Positions 53,420 through 63,277 of a stretch of 64,000 nt of DNA are shown in pieces (position 1 is the first letter of the stretch; each line of letters begins with the position of its first letter). The position numbers and the translations under genes are program-made. The stretch is from the NCBI RefSeq assembly GCF_030227115.1, contig NZ_JASSUA010000001.1:434001-498000 (forward strand). Reading direction: 5' to 3'. Source of the DNA: Marinobacter sp. SS13-12 (GTDB lineage: Bacteria > Pseudomonadota > Gammaproteobacteria > Pseudomonadales > Oleiphilaceae). The notes beneath the pieces are model-generated. The model was not told the DNA's origin. It did not search any database and saw nothing but the letters and a program-made list of their open reading frames with translations.

Positions 53420-53701
53420 ATGCGTAAACTTACGATCGCAGGGTTTGCACTGGCCACCGCACTGACCGCAGGTTGTGCGACTTCTGACCAGGGCGCTATC
53501 GATGAAGCAAATGCAAACGCTTCTTCTGCCGAGCAAACTGCTGAAAATGCACTGAACACCGCTAACAGCGCTTCCAGTGCAGCACGCTCCGCTCAGCGCA
53601 CAGCTGATGAAGCTCTGGCCGCTGCCAAAGCTGCACAGAAAGCTGCTGACGAAGCCAACGAGCGCGCCAAGCGCATGCTCGAGCGTGCCAGCCAGAAGTA
53701 A
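53420..53701 (+). CDS. Lpp/OprI-like outer-membrane lipoprotein
   Basis: 93 residues from ATG 53420 after AAGGGG. Lipobox LTAGC (Cys near 19) and then an Ala-rich heptad coiled coil (ANASSAEQTAENALNTANSA and onward) ending in RASQK with a terminal Lys. That Lys can be joined to peptidoglycan by an L,D-transpeptidase such as the one encoded upstream. A strong terminator follows at 53719. The length and pattern match OprI of pseudomonads and Lpp-type proteins. Confidence 0.9.
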   Translation: MRKLTIAGFALATALTAGCATSDQGAIDEANANASSAEQTAENALNTANSASSAARSAQRTADEALAAAKAAQKAADEANERAKRMLERASQK

Positions 53702-53718
53702 GGCTGTTGCGTAATGAG

Positions 53719-53745
53719 AAGGCCGGGAAATCCCGGCCTTTTTTA
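53719..53745. terminator. Intrinsic terminator after the Lpp-like gene
   Basis: AAGGCCGGGA (53719-53728) and TCCCGGCCTT (53731-53740) form a ten-pair stem with an AA loop, followed by TTTTTT (53739-53744). It serves the lipoprotein gene and sits close to the end of the convergent slipin gene. Confidence 0.9.
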
Positions 53746-53764
53746 TGCCTGAAAGCCCGACCTG

Positions 53765-54556
53765 TCAGGCATCGTCGTTGTCGTTCTCTGGAGCCTTGGG
53801 GGAGGGCTTGCCCATAAAGGTCGACATCATTTCCATCGGCAGCGGGAAGACAATCGTCGAGCTGTTGGTATTGCTCATATCTGCCAGAGTCTGCATGTAG
53901 CGCAACTGCATGGCACCGGAATTAACGGACATGACTTCTGCGGCCTCAACCAGTTTCTTCGACGCCTGCAATTCGCCTTCGGCGTGAATGACCTTGGCGC
54001 GACGCTCACGTTCCGCTTCAGCCTGTCGTGCTATGGCACGAATCATCGACTCATTCAGATCAACATGTTTGATTTCAACATTGGCAACCTTGATGCCCCA
54101 TTCTTCGGTCTGGGAATCAATAATCTCCTGGATGTCGGAATTGAGCTTGTCACGTTCTGACAACATCTCATCCAGATCGTGTTTGCCCAGCACTGAGCGC
54201 AGTGTGGTCTGGGCCAGCTGGCTGGTTGCCGAGCCGAAATCCTCCACCCGTATGATCGCACGCTCCGGATCAACCACGCGGAAGTACAGCACCGCGTTCA
54301 CCCGTACCGTGACGTTGTCCTTGGAGATCACATCCTGGCTGGGCACGTCCAGCGTGATAACCCTGAGATCCACCCGGGTCATTTGCTGGATGCCGGGAAT
54401 GATGATGATCAGGCCCGGACCTTTTACCCCCTGGAAACGGCCCAGAAAAAACACCACGCCACGCTCATATTCCGGCAGGATCTTGATTGCCGATCCGAGA
54501 ATCAGCAGCAGCACTACCGCAGGTGCGATATAGGGAACCAGATCGGTAATATTCAT
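53765..54556 (-). CDS. SPFH/slipin family membrane protein
   Basis: 263 residues. One N-terminal membrane helix ([19 protein letters not shown]) and the SPFH domain: [37 protein letters not shown] and the helix [22 protein letters not shown] (blocks of family type). Slipin proteins scaffold membrane microdomains and are paired with NfeD proteases. The next gene upstream on the strand is exactly such an NfeD, with a four-base overlap. Confidence 0.93.
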   Translation of the reverse strand: MNITDLVPYIAPAVVLLLILGSAIKILPEYERGVVFFLGRFQGVKGPGLIIIIPGIQQMTRVDLRVITLDVPSQDVISKDNVTVRVNAVLYFRVVDPERAIIRVEDFGSATSQLAQTTLRSVLGKHDLDEMLSERDKLNSDIQEIIDSQTEEWGIKVANVEIKHVDLNESMIRAIARQAEAERERRAKVIHAEGELQASKKLVEAAEVMSVNSGAMQLRYMQTLADMSNTNSSTIVFPLPMEMMSTFMGKPSPKAPENDNDDA

Positions 54557-56037
54557 AACGTCTCCTTGGTTGGATCGGGTTCAACATGGACCGTCAACCC
54601 CTCGATTCTTGCTACGTGCAGCCGGTCTCCCGCTTTGACAGGCGTCTGGCTCACAGCGTTCCAGCGTTCGCCAGTCAGGCGGACATGGCCCCGGTACCGC
54701 CCGTCCTGCTCCCGGAACTCATCCAGCGCGGTTGCGTGCTCATGGACGATCTGCTCACTGCCGCTGACCGGATGTTTGCGGCGCAAGCCAATAAAGCGGA
54801 TAACGGTCCAGAGCGTGAATCCGGCGGCAACCAGTGCCGTACCCCCGATAGTGGGCAGGGAAATGTCCTGGTGGCTGCCGTCCATCAGAATGATGGACCC
54901 CGTCACGAAAGCAACGATACCTCCCACCCCCAATATGCCAAAGCTGGGCATGAAGGCCTCACCCACAATAAAGGCCAGCCCCAACAGGATCAGCGCCAGG
55001 CCGGCATAGTTGACGGAGAGCACCTGGAAGGCAAACAGCGCGAGAACAAGACAGATGGCGCCAATCACACCCGGGAAGCCAGCACCCGGATTGGACAGCT
55101 CAAAGATGATGCCGTAGAACCCGATGATCATCAGGAAGTAGGCAACGTTGGGATCGGTAATCACCGACAGCAACCGGGTACGCCAGTCCGGATCGGCCCG
55201 GGTCAGCTCTATACCGGCAGTGGCCAGGGTCCGTTCCCCGTCGGCCATTTTCACCGTAAGACCGTCCAGCTGTTCCAGCAGACTGGCCATGTTATCGGCA
55301 ACCACATCCACCACATTCTTTTCCAGGGCTTCTGTGGCGCCAAGGTTGACCGCCTCTCTCACCGCCTCTTCTGCCCAGTCGGCGTTGCGGCCGTGGCGTT
55401 CGGCCAACCCGCGAATATAACTGACGGCATCTTCAAGTACCTTGCGTTCCATCGCTGAGCCGCCCCGCCGTTTCCCGGGCTCAGACCCACTGCCGGAGGA
55501 CGAGTCTTCACTCTCCTGTGTCTGGTCACTGCCTGATCCGGCATCCTCCTGTTGCTGCGGAGGTTCTTCGGAGCCGGGCAGGCCACCCATCTGAACCGGG
55601 GTAGCAGAACCCAGGTGAGTGGCTGATGCCATAGCCGCCACATGGCTGCCATATAGGATGTAGGTGCCAGCACTGGCTGCACGCGCCCCGGCAGGGGATA
55701 CCCAGGTCACCACAGGAACCTGAGAGGCCAGGATTTCCTTGATCATTTCCCGCATGGAGCTCATCAGGCCACCCGGAGTGTCCATCCGGATAATCAACAG
55801 CTCAGCCCCGTCAGATTCGGCACGGCGAATACCACGCACCACGTAATCCATGGTGGCAGGGCCAATGGCTCCTTCGACAGTGAGTACAAGTCCGGTGGGA
55901 GAGTCGTCATCCTGTTGTGCGAGGACGGTGTGGGTCAGCGAGCCCAGTGCAAGTGCAAGGCCGAGCAAGAAGGCAGCCAGCCACCATTGCAGGCGGCCGG
56001 GGGGTGTTGATCTGGTGGCTCGGTTCGCGTTCATCAC
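54553..56037 (-). CDS. NfeD-family membrane serine protease
   Basis: 494 residues. After a signal segment, a ClpP-like protease domain has [20 protein letters not shown] (about 79-98), [15 protein letters not shown] with the catalytic Ser (about 112-126) and [20 protein letters not shown] with Lys-type partner region. About four membrane helices and a C-terminal OB-fold NfeD domain (about 410-490) follow. A low-complexity Gly/Ser/Glu/Gln insert separates parts (about 150-185). It cleaves the C-terminus of its slipin partner. Confidence 0.92.
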   Translation of the reverse strand: MMNANRATRSTPPGRLQWWLAAFLLGLALALGSLTHTVLAQQDDDSPTGLVLTVEGAIGPATMDYVVRGIRRAESDGAELLIIRMDTPGGLMSSMREMIKEILASQVPVVTWVSPAGARAASAGTYILYGSHVAAMASATHLGSATPVQMGGLPGSEEPPQQQEDAGSGSDQTQESEDSSSGSGSEPGKRRGGSAMERKVLEDAVSYIRGLAERHGRNADWAEEAVREAVNLGATEALEKNVVDVVADNMASLLEQLDGLTVKMADGERTLATAGIELTRADPDWRTRLLSVITDPNVAYFLMIIGFYGIIFELSNPGAGFPGVIGAICLVLALFAFQVLSVNYAGLALILLGLAFIVGEAFMPSFGILGVGGIVAFVTGSIILMDGSHQDISLPTIGGTALVAAGFTLWTVIRFIGLRRKHPVSGSEQIVHEHATALDEFREQDGRYRGHVRLTGERWNAVSQTPVKAGDRLHVARIEGLTVHVEPDPTKETL

Positions 56038-56061
56038 TCCTCCCCGAATCCCGTTGACGGA

Positions 56062-56814
56062 TCAGAACATACGGGCCAGTACCGCGACCGGCAACCTCCT
56101 CATCAGAAAGCCGATGGGGCGCCATGGCCATGAGGGAACAAAACATTCCGCTTTTCCGGACTCAATGGCACGTACCATGGCCTTGCACCCGGTCGCTGCG
56201 TCCACAATAAACGGCGCGTTTCTTACTTTCTCATTTATCTCAGTACGAATATAGCCGGGATAAAGAGTTGACACACGTATTGGCGAGCGCGCCCTGACCA
56301 GCTCCACCCGCAGTCCCTCAGCCAATGAGGCCAGGCCGGCTTTGGTGGCCGCGTAGGTGGTGATGTTTTTCGGCATGCCCCGCAGTGCTGATACTGAAGA
56401 TACGGCCACCAGGTGCCCATGGTTCTGCGCACGGAAGATTTCCATGGCCGCTTCCAGTTGTGCCAGGGCCGCAACAAAGTTGGTTTCTGCGGTCTGTTTG
56501 TTGGCGTTAAAGTTGCCCGTTCCCAGCGGTTGACCCTTGCCGATGCCCGCGTTGACGATAACGCGGTCCAGGGAACCGAATTCCGCCGCAAATCCACGGA
56601 ACACCTCAAACACCTGATCGTGATCGTTCACATCCAGCGCCCGTACGCTGACCACCAGCTCCGGATACTTTTGCAGCAATTCATCCCGCAATTCGTGCAA
56701 CCGCTCGGTACGACGGGCACACAACGCCAGGTTGTTGCCCCGGGCGGCAAATTCCCTGGCCATGCCTTCACCCAGGCCGGAACTGGCACCGGTTATCAGT
56801 ATGCTGCCGGTCAT
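56062..56814 (-). CDS. Short-chain dehydrogenase/reductase
   Basis: 250 residues from ATG 56814 after AAAGGAGACC. Canonical SDR features: TGASSGLGEGMAREF (about 7-21), NAGIG (about 86-90), Ser in AVSSVSALRG (about 134-143), and YAATKAGLASLAEGLR with the YxxxK pair (about 149-164). PxxIRTEIN follows. The substrate group is undefined; the pattern resembles bacterial YdfG/YciK-like enzymes. It is followed downstream by an NfeD gene, with no clear link. Confidence 0.88.
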   Translation of the reverse strand: MTGSILITGASSGLGEGMAREFAARGNNLALCARRTERLHELRDELLQKYPELVVSVRALDVNDHDQVFEVFRGFAAEFGSLDRVIVNAGIGKGQPLGTGNFNANKQTAETNFVAALAQLEAAMEIFRAQNHGHLVAVSSVSALRGMPKNITTYAATKAGLASLAEGLRVELVRARSPIRVSTLYPGYIRTEINEKVRNAPFIVDAATGCKAMVRAIESGKAECFVPSWPWRPIGFLMRRLPVAVLARMF

Positions 56815-56843
56815 CGGGTCTCCTTTGCATTTGCAGGTCATGT

Positions 56844-57911
56844 TCAGAACCAGAGGCGTTGTTCCTTGCCATCCTCTCCATCAGGGGTATTCTGCAGCGT
56901 CTCACTGGTTTCATTGGCAACCCGGGTAACCCGCTCGCCAATCATCCGCGGAAGGCCGTCAGCCTGGTCCACCGCCAGCTCAATGGCCATACGCTGGACT
57001 TCCACGCCGGGCCTTTTGCGACGGAATTCTTCAAGCTTTGTTGAGACTTCACGCCACACCTTAGTCCGGTCCTGCTCACTGTATTCCTCGTGCGGACGAT
57101 GCACTTCCATCCAGACCTCGTTGCCTTTCAGGCCAATCTTCACCGGCTCCCTGATCACCCGCACCGGCGTGCCCTTGCTGACCTGGTAAACGAACCGGGA
57201 TATGTCCTCGTTATACATGCGGAAGCACCCATGGCTGACCTGCATACCGACCCCGAACAGCTTGTTGGTGCCGTGAATCAGGTAGCCTTTCTCGCTCAGC
57301 ATCAGGGCGTGGCTTCCAAGGGGGTTGTCCGGGCCGGGAGGAATCATTCGTGGAAGGTAGTCTCCCTCCGCCTCATACTCGGCCCGGATGCTCGCAGGCG
57401 GGTACCAGGCCGGCGACTCCAGCGGCATGGTCACCTCAGCGTCCGTCAGCGGCGAGGGATTGTCTTCCGTCCCCACGCCCACCGGGTAAACCTGAACGCC
57501 TTTCTCGGTGAAATAGTACAACCGGTACTCAGCCAGGTTAATGACAATGCCCTCGCGCTTCACATCGGGCAACACGTAGTGACGGGGTACGGTGATACGG
57601 GTACCTTCACCCGGAAGCCAGGGATCCACCCCCGGATTCGCTTTCACCAGTTCCAGATAGCCGAGGCTGTCGCGATTACCGATCGCTGCGAAGGTATCTT
57701 CATAGCGGGTCGAGATAACCGACAACTCGCCGGCCAGGTCGCCCTCAATATCAAAGGTCGGCACGCGGGGCTTGTCGGAAGCTTCATCCCCGGGCTGTTC
57801 TGCACTGAGTTCCTTGCCGCTGGCCTGTCGCTCGGCTTCTGCCTGCAGAGGGGCGGCCAGCACCAACGCCAGCCAGAAAACAAAAAAGCCAGTGAACTGT
57901 TTACAATACAT
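56844..57911 (-). CDS. L,D-transpeptidase (ErfK/YbiS type), exported
   Basis: 355 residues from ATG 57911. A signal peptide (FFVFWLALVLAAPLQAEA) leads to a LysM-like segment (about 60-105) and a YkuD domain: ALMLSEKGYLIHGTNKLFGVG with the His near 210, and VSHGCFRMYNEDI with the catalytic Cys near 229. It crosslinks peptidoglycan or anchors Lpp-type lipoproteins, as in E. coli YbiS/ErfK. The long C-terminal tail after residue 260 is not in the core fold. Confidence 0.92.
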   Translation of the reverse strand: MYCKQFTGFFVFWLALVLAAPLQAEAERQASGKELSAEQPGDEASDKPRVPTFDIEGDLAGELSVISTRYEDTFAAIGNRDSLGYLELVKANPGVDPWLPGEGTRITVPRHYVLPDVKREGIVINLAEYRLYYFTEKGVQVYPVGVGTEDNPSPLTDAEVTMPLESPAWYPPASIRAEYEAEGDYLPRMIPPGPDNPLGSHALMLSEKGYLIHGTNKLFGVGMQVSHGCFRMYNEDISRFVYQVSKGTPVRVIREPVKIGLKGNEVWMEVHRPHEEYSEQDRTKVWREVSTKLEEFRRKRPGVEVQRMAIELAVDQADGLPRMIGERVTRVANETSETLQNTPDGEDGKEQRLWF

Positions 57912-57958
57912 AAGTTTCAAATCCGGTAGCCGGCACTTCAGGTTACTGACACGCCGGT

Positions 57959-58528
57959 TCAAACCGACATCAGGGCTGTCCACAGGGTAACAACTGCCAG
58001 AATCAGGAACAGAATGCTTGCCCCGATTCGGGCCGTCGATAGTGGCAGCCGGTCCATAAGCCATTTACCAGCCATGATAACCGGTATATTGGCCAAAAGC
58101 ATACCAACGGTGGTTCCCATGATTACCCAGAAAGTCTCGGTATACCGGGCTGCCAGAACCACCGTCGCTATCTGGGTTTTATCACCAATTTCCGCCAGGA
58201 AGAACATCACCGTCGTCGCCATGAACGCGCCCATGCCTAGAAAGGCGGAATCCTCACTGTCATCCTTGTCCGGTACCAGCAACCACAGGGCGATGGCGAC
58301 AAAGCTGACAGCCAGGATCCAGGGTAGCCATGCCTCCGGGATCACCTCCGCCATCCAGGCGCCTAACAGCGCCGAAAGGGCATGGTTCAGTATCGTGGCC
58401 ACGAAAATACCCAGGATAATGGGCAGGCGGCTGGCGTAGCGGGCAACCAGGAAAAGGGAGAGTAGTTGGGTCTTGTCGCCGATTTCAGCAATGGCGACCG
58501 CAACGGTTGAGGCGAGGAAAGCGTCCAT
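57959..58528 (-). CDS. mneA: TMEM165/GDT1 (UPF0016) family Mn(II)/cation exporter
   Basis: 189 residues from ATG 58528. Six hydrophobic helices in two halves, each with the family signature EIGDKTQ: VAIAEIGDKTQLLSLFL (about 11-27) and FFLAEIGDKTQIATVVL (about 108-124). Bacterial members such as Vibrio MneA export manganese. The yybP-ykoY riboswitch element upstream (about 58600-58720) supports Mn(II) as substrate. The longer open frame above the start is the riboswitch leader, not protein. Confidence 0.88.
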   Translation of the reverse strand: MDAFLASTVAVAIAEIGDKTQLLSLFLVARYASRLPIILGIFVATILNHALSALLGAWMAEVIPEAWLPWILAVSFVAIALWLLVPDKDDSEDSAFLGMGAFMATTVMFFLAEIGDKTQIATVVLAARYTETFWVIMGTTVGMLLANIPVIMAGKWLMDRLPLSTARIGASILFLILAVVTLWTALMSV

Positions 58529-58599
58529 GAACAACTCCGGGGCGGACATCCAGACATGAGACAGCCCACCGTCCGCCCTATGGAGGTGAAACTGCCTCA

Positions 58600-58720
58600 G
58601 GTCTTGCCAGTTCCACCACTGAACGGGTGAAACATGATAGCCACGGAGATTGAGCTCCAAGCGTGTTGACTACCATCCTTGCCATGACAAATGCTCTGGC
58701 ACGGAGGCTACTCCCCTGAA
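58600..58720 (-). ncRNA. yybP-ykoY-type manganese riboswitch
   Basis: On the minus strand the block TTCAGGGGAGTAGCC (58720-58706) matches the conserved core of the yybP-ykoY class. GTCAACA (58670-58664) fits a second conserved segment. It lies 70-190 bases before an Mn exporter gene of the type this riboswitch controls. Boundaries are approximate. I infer that Mn(II) binding raises exporter expression. Confidence 0.85.
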
Positions 58721-58759
58721 GAGTGCGGAGATGTTAATCAATTGGCGCAGGAATGACAA

Positions 58760-60151
58760 CTAGACCCGCATTTTCCATACCGGAATCGCCGCCACGGCCA
58801 CAAAGACTGCCACCAGCCACCAGGCTGTATGGAAAGCGTCGATAGTGGGTATGCCGCCACTGTGGTCACCAAACTCGATGGTCAGGGCCACAATGTTCAC
58901 GCCAAAGGCACCCCCGAGCTGGCGGGTAAAGTTGATGGTGCTGGAGCCGGCGCCGAGCTGTTCCGGTGCCAGCGGATTGAGCGCACCGGTGGACAGCGCC
59001 GGTAGCATGAAGCCGATACCGATACGCCCCAGTACGGTCCACAGGGCCAGCCAGCCAAAGGCCAGCTCCAGATCTGACAGCGCGAACAGCACGGCAGACG
59101 TAGCGAACAGGACAATGCCGAAAATAACCAGTTTGCGTGCACTCAAACGATCCGCCAGCCGGCCCGCCAGCGGGAAAGTCATACCCAGCACAATGCCCGC
59201 CGGCAGCATCAACAGGCCTGCCTGGGTTGCGGTAAAACCGAGAGACGTCTGCACAAACAGCGGCACCAGGTAGGTGGAACCAAACAGCGCCAGACCCATA
59301 GCCATGGCGCCCAGGTTGGCATAAACAAAGCTGGAGTTGCGTAACAGGTCAATATTGACCAGTGGATGGCGGGCCTTGCGTTCACGCACCACAAACAGAG
59401 CCAGAAGTATGGCGGCCAGAAGGCCTTCAATCAGTATCCGCCCCTCTTGTCCGCTGAGCTGCTGCAACCGATTGAGCGTATCCAGCGACAACCCGATAGT
59501 GGCGCCGAGCAGTACCAGCCCGGGCAGATCGAACCGGTAGGGCGCCGGGCGGGAGACCGGAACGGGTAAAAAGCGCCAGGCCATGAACACGCCGGCCAGG
59601 GTAACCGGCACCGGAGCAAACATGACGTAACGCCAATCCAGCTGGTCCACCAGGAATCCACCCAGAACCGGCCCCAGCGCAGGCGCCAGAATGACGCCCA
59701 TGCCATAGATTCCCATCGCCTGGCCCCGCCGATTACGGGGAAATATCCGGAACACCAGGTACATGCCCATGGGCTGCATCAACCCGGCCATGGCACCCTG
59801 CCCGATACGGGCTGCAATCAGTTGTTCCGGAGAGGTGGCAAAACCGCCCAGCAGGGAGATCAGGGTGAAGAAAAACATGGCCGTGGCCAGGGTCTTGCAC
59901 ACGCCAAAATGATCCAGCAGCCATGAAGAGGCCAGCATGGTGGTGGTCATGGCAGCAATGAATCCGGTAGCCAGCCAGTGAACCTGGCCCTGGCGGATGC
60001 CGAATTCCAGCATGATGTCGTGGAGGGCAACGTTGACAACAGTCGCGCTGAGGACGGTGGCCATGGTACCCAGCACCACGGTAGCCAGTGCGAGCCAACG
60101 CCAGCGTTCACCGTAACGGGCTTTCAGCCCTGCAACCGAGTTATCACTCAG
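58760..60151 (-). CDS. DHA2-type MFS multidrug transporter (EmrB-like)
   Basis: About 463 residues. The first helix (LALATVVLGTMATVLSATVVNVAL) begins before the first GTG (60079), so the start must lie upstream. A CTG at 60151 with GGAGGG eight bases before it gives MSDNSVAGLKARYGERW. Fourteen-helix DHA2 pattern with GPVLGGFLVDQLDWRYVMF (about 152-170). The MarR regulator gene lies 30 bases upstream on the same strand, so it probably controls this pump. Confidence 0.83.
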   Translation of the reverse strand: MSDNSVAGLKARYGERWRWLALATVVLGTMATVLSATVVNVALHDIMLEFGIRQGQVHWLATGFIAAMTTTMLASSWLLDHFGVCKTLATAMFFFTLISLLGGFATSPEQLIAARIGQGAMAGLMQPMGMYLVFRIFPRNRRGQAMGIYGMGVILAPALGPVLGGFLVDQLDWRYVMFAPVPVTLAGVFMAWRFLPVPVSRPAPYRFDLPGLVLLGATIGLSLDTLNRLQQLSGQEGRILIEGLLAAILLALFVVRERKARHPLVNIDLLRNSSFVYANLGAMAMGLALFGSTYLVPLFVQTSLGFTATQAGLLMLPAGIVLGMTFPLAGRLADRLSARKLVIFGIVLFATSAVLFALSDLELAFGWLALWTVLGRIGIGFMLPALSTGALNPLAPEQLGAGSSTINFTRQLGGAFGVNIVALTIEFGDHSGGIPTIDAFHTAWWLVAVFVAVAAIPVWKMRV

Positions 60152-60181
60152 ACCAACAACCCTCCAACCGGACGAACACGG

Positions 60182-60607
60182 TTATCGCTGGCGCTCTGCG
60201 TTCTCCATGATCTTGTGAAAGACCGCCACTGCGCCCTCGATGTCTTCGTCGCTGATGCCTTCCAGCATTTCCTCGCGCAGCTTCGCAGCCCGTTCCGTCA
60301 GCACATTCATGAATTCAGTGCCGTCCGGTGTCAGATGAAGACGGCGGGCACGGCGGTCGTTCGGGCAGGGGCGGCGCTCAATCAGGCCCTGCTGCTCAAG
60401 GCTGTCCAGCAGCCGTACCAGAGTCGGGTTTTCTATCGCCATCAGGCGAGCGAGTTCACGCTGGGTCAGGCCTTCGCCGCCTTTCTGCAGATAGACCATG
60501 GTGGTCCAGCGAGCCTGGGTAACACCCAGGTCCTTAAGGCGCTCGTCCAGCAACTTGCGCCAGCGCCGGGTTACCCTGGCAACGGCGAAGGGAAACTGAT
60601 CTCTCAT
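60182..60607 (-). CDS. MarR-family regulator
   Basis: 141 residues. Winged-helix core: LGVTQARWTTMVYLQKGGEG, LTQRELARLMAIENPTLVRLLDSLE (blocks under 20 shown in part) and RRPCPNDRRARRLHLTPDG, the wing. It resembles SlyA/HpaR-type proteins. It precedes the DHA2 MFS transporter gene in the same direction; repression relieved by a phenolic ligand is usual in this family. Confidence 0.9.
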   Translation of the reverse strand: MRDQFPFAVARVTRRWRKLLDERLKDLGVTQARWTTMVYLQKGGEGLTQRELARLMAIENPTLVRLLDSLEQQGLIERRPCPNDRRARRLHLTPDGTEFMNVLTERAAKLREEMLEGISDEDIEGAVAVFHKIMENAERQR

Positions 60608-60780
60608 GGTCTGGAACTCCGGTAAAGAATATCAACGGCTTACAGTTATAACGAATGCAAATGCTGAAAAACGCAGCGATGAAAATCGTCACCAATAGTA
60701 AGCTAACCATTGACACAAATACAGATACGCAAGGCAAAACAGAATTGGGGAAAACCGAGAGGTTGCGATAATCACCCGGT

Positions 60781-62058
60781 TTAGCGCAGTTGCTCTTCCT
60801 GCATCTCGACCACTTCCGGCGACTCCTGGAACTCCTCGTTCCGCGGGTCCATTTCGGCCAGTACCGCAGAGGTTTCAGGCATGGCCGGGATAAAGTGCTC
60901 CTGATCGGCCACCAGCACGTCGTCAGTATGACTAATGCGATAACTGGTAATGACCGCCAGTACCGCCAGGAATCCGGCATTGCCGAAGAACAGGCCTTTG
61001 GGACCCAGTACGGCCACCAGTTCCGCCATCACAACAGGGCCAATAACACTGCCGACACCGTAGCTCAGCAGCAGCGTTGCACTGGCTGAGACAATACGGT
61101 TACTTTCCATCCGATCGTTGGTAATAGCCACGGCAATCGGGTAAAGCGTGGCGGACAGGCCGGTAAACAACCCCACCATCAGGGTCAACAGCCACATTTT
61201 CTCGGCGCCGAATACACCGACAGTCACCGCCGACAGGCCCGCCATCACGGCCACCCAGAACATCACACGGCGGCGATCAAAGCGGTCACACACCAGCCCC
61301 AGGGGCCAGGCCAGAATCATGGCAGCAACAATGGCACTGGCCATGAAGGTGGACACCCGACTGACCTCCAGGCCAACCAGAGTGGCGTAAACCGGGCCCA
61401 GCGCATAGAAGGAACCGATCATCACACCACAGATCAGCGCCCCGGACACCCCGGTAAAAGACTCCCGCGCGAGAGTGAAAAAAGACAGGCGCTCATGCTG
61501 CTCAATCATCGGTGCATCCATGCGTGTCAGCGACAATGGCACCAGAGCCAGTGTCAGTAGCACGGCTGCCAGCGAGAAAGGAATGAATGACGCAGGCTCA
61601 CCTACATTGATCAGCAGTTGGCCACCGGCCGCGGAAAGATAGAAAACAATCTGGTAGACGGCGAATAAGGCACCACGATTGGCATTGGTGGCACGGCTGC
61701 TGAACCAGCTTTCGATGACCACCAGAACACCGGCCACACTGAAACCCGAAAGCGCGCGCAGCAGGGCCCAGAACAGTTCCGACACCGCCATGGGATACAG
61801 CAGCGCACACACCGCCGCCATGGCAGCAAACACCGCAAACGCCCGAATATGCCCGACACGGCCAATGATGTGGTGCACGTATAGAGTGCCCAGTACAAAA
61901 CCAATGGAATAGCACACCAGAATCCAGCCGATGATGTCCGGGGATACCGCCTCGATACTCAGACGAACACCCAAAAGGGTCATCAAAAAGGCATTGCCGC
62001 TGACCAGCAGTACTATACTGAGAATAAGGGCTGACAGTGAGGTGACCATGCGGGTCAT
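60781..62058 (-). CDS. MFS transporter (YcaD-like)
   Basis: 425 residues from ATG 62058. About twelve membrane helices. GFVLGTLYVHHIIGRVGHIRAF (core: FVLGTLYVHHIIGRVG, about 52-67) contains the MFS loop 2-3 motif, VVIESWFSSRATNANRGALFA marks the YcaD subgroup and GLSATLYPIAVAITNDRM lies in the second half. A soluble acidic C-terminal tail (about 395-425, EMDPRNEEFQESPEVVEMQ) is present. Substrate unknown. Confidence 0.85.
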   Translation of the reverse strand: MTRMVTSLSALILSIVLLVSGNAFLMTLLGVRLSIEAVSPDIIGWILVCYSIGFVLGTLYVHHIIGRVGHIRAFAVFAAMAAVCALLYPMAVSELFWALLRALSGFSVAGVLVVIESWFSSRATNANRGALFAVYQIVFYLSAAGGQLLINVGEPASFIPFSLAAVLLTLALVPLSLTRMDAPMIEQHERLSFFTLARESFTGVSGALICGVMIGSFYALGPVYATLVGLEVSRVSTFMASAIVAAMILAWPLGLVCDRFDRRRVMFWVAVMAGLSAVTVGVFGAEKMWLLTLMVGLFTGLSATLYPIAVAITNDRMESNRIVSASATLLLSYGVGSVIGPVVMAELVAVLGPKGLFFGNAGFLAVLAVITSYRISHTDDVLVADQEHFIPAMPETSAVLAEMDPRNEEFQESPEVVEMQEEQLR

Positions 62059-62362
62059 CAGACAGGCTCCGGCGTATTGGAAATGGATGTAAACAGAGGT
62101 GTGTAAAAAGTAGCAGCAACGCCGGAACTTTGCTGGAAACGAATTACAACAGGGCTCCGCCAACGACACCACTACGCATTTGCCGAATTTTTGAAACGGC
62201 TTGTAGCGCTGCAGTTACCGGATTTGACACTATTTTACATTAAGGTGACGTAACACACGCAGACGGCCCGAGGGGTTAACATGAGACAGGTATCGTTAAT
62301 GGCCATTTTAAACCACGAGTCTCTTAACTCATGCAATCCACACTAACCATGAGCGCCTGGTT
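62059..62362. other. 304-base intergenic region before the WYL gene
   Basis: A divergent region between the YcaD-like and WYL-domain genes. TTGACA at about 62224 could be a -35 element for the plus-strand gene. A short open frame (62281-62346) lies just before the WYL start. No repeat or tRNA is seen. Confidence 0.4.
62281..62346 (+). CDS. Possible 21-residue upstream ORF
   Basis: ATG 62281 follows GAGGGGTTAAC, a good site, and reads MRQVSLMAILNHESLNSCNPH before TAA (quoted as two parts: MRQVSLMAIL, NHESLNSCNPH). It ends 16 bases before the WYL regulator ATG. It may be a translated leader; without homologs this is weak. Confidence 0.25.
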   Translation: MRQVSLMAILNHESLNSCNPH

Positions 62363-63268
62363 ATGAAAAAAACGGACTGGCCCATTCGGTGGGATCTGTT
62401 GCTTCGCTACCGGCTGATTGAAATCATCGCCCTCTGGGAAGGACGGCTCACCACCAATCACATCTGCCACAGTTTTGGCATTGGGCGTCAGCAGGCTTCC
62501 AAGGATATTAACACCTACCTGCGGGAACTGGCGCCAGACAATCTGGTTTACGATCGCCACCTGAAAGGTTATGTACCTTCACCAGACTTCAGCCCCGTTG
62601 TCACTACCGGGCATGCCAGCGAATATCAGGATCTTCTGGCACGACAGGACAGCCTCAGTGATACGTTCGAATCGCTGAACATCAGCTTTCCGCACAGCAC
62701 CATCGTCCGGGGCCCGCAACGCATTGTTAAACCGGAAGTCATGAGAGCGGCTGTGACCGCCACCCGTCACGGCAGGGTCATGAAGGCAGAGTATGCTTCC
62801 CTCAGCCCGGCGGGCGTGTCTCAACGCACGCTGGAGCCCCACACCCTGGTCTGTGTTGGCCAGAGCTGGCACCTGCGCGCCTGGTGCGACTCCAATCGGG
62901 AGTTCCGTGATTTTGCGCTCAGCCGTTTCCGTGGCAAGCCGGAAACCATTCGCCAGCGCAGCCGCCATACCAGCCATCAGGATGATGACTGGAACCGCCG
63001 CATTGCCCTGGTGATGGTACCTGACAGCCGGTTGAACAAGGCACAGCAGGAAATCATTGCTGCCGATTACGGCATGAGTGACAACTGCCTGGAGCTGACC
63101 ACCCGGGCTGCGCTGGCTCCTTATATGCTGTCACGCTTCGGCCTGAGCGCCGACAGCCGGCATCCAGACCCGATGGTGCAGCAATTGGAGCTGGCCAACG
63201 AGGAACAGCTTGGCATTGCCGAGTCCGATCGTGAGAGAGCTATTAAAGCGGTGGCCGGGCTCTGCTAG
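62363..63268 (+). CDS. WYL-domain regulator, BrxR/CapW-like
   Basis: 301 residues. An N-terminal winged helix (LLLRYRLIEIIALWEGRLTT, then GIGRQQASKDINTYLREL) precedes a WYL domain (about 130-200, with ALSRFRGKPE near its end) and a WCX-type end (about 215-301). This three-part layout at about 300 residues matches BrxR/CapW regulators found with BREX, CBASS and other anti-phage systems. No defence gene lies upstream in the window. The gene downstream encodes an exported nuclease. It may be a stand-alone DNA-damage-type regulator. Confidence 0.82.
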   Translation: MKKTDWPIRWDLLLRYRLIEIIALWEGRLTTNHICHSFGIGRQQASKDINTYLRELAPDNLVYDRHLKGYVPSPDFSPVVTTGHASEYQDLLARQDSLSDTFESLNISFPHSTIVRGPQRIVKPEVMRAAVTATRHGRVMKAEYASLSPAGVSQRTLEPHTLVCVGQSWHLRAWCDSNREFRDFALSRFRGKPETIRQRSRHTSHQDDDWNRRIALVMVPDSRLNKAQQEIIAADYGMSDNCLELTTRAALAPYMLSRFGLSADSRHPDPMVQQLELANEEQLGIAESDRERAIKAVAGLC

Positions 63269-63277
63269 ACTGCGCGG

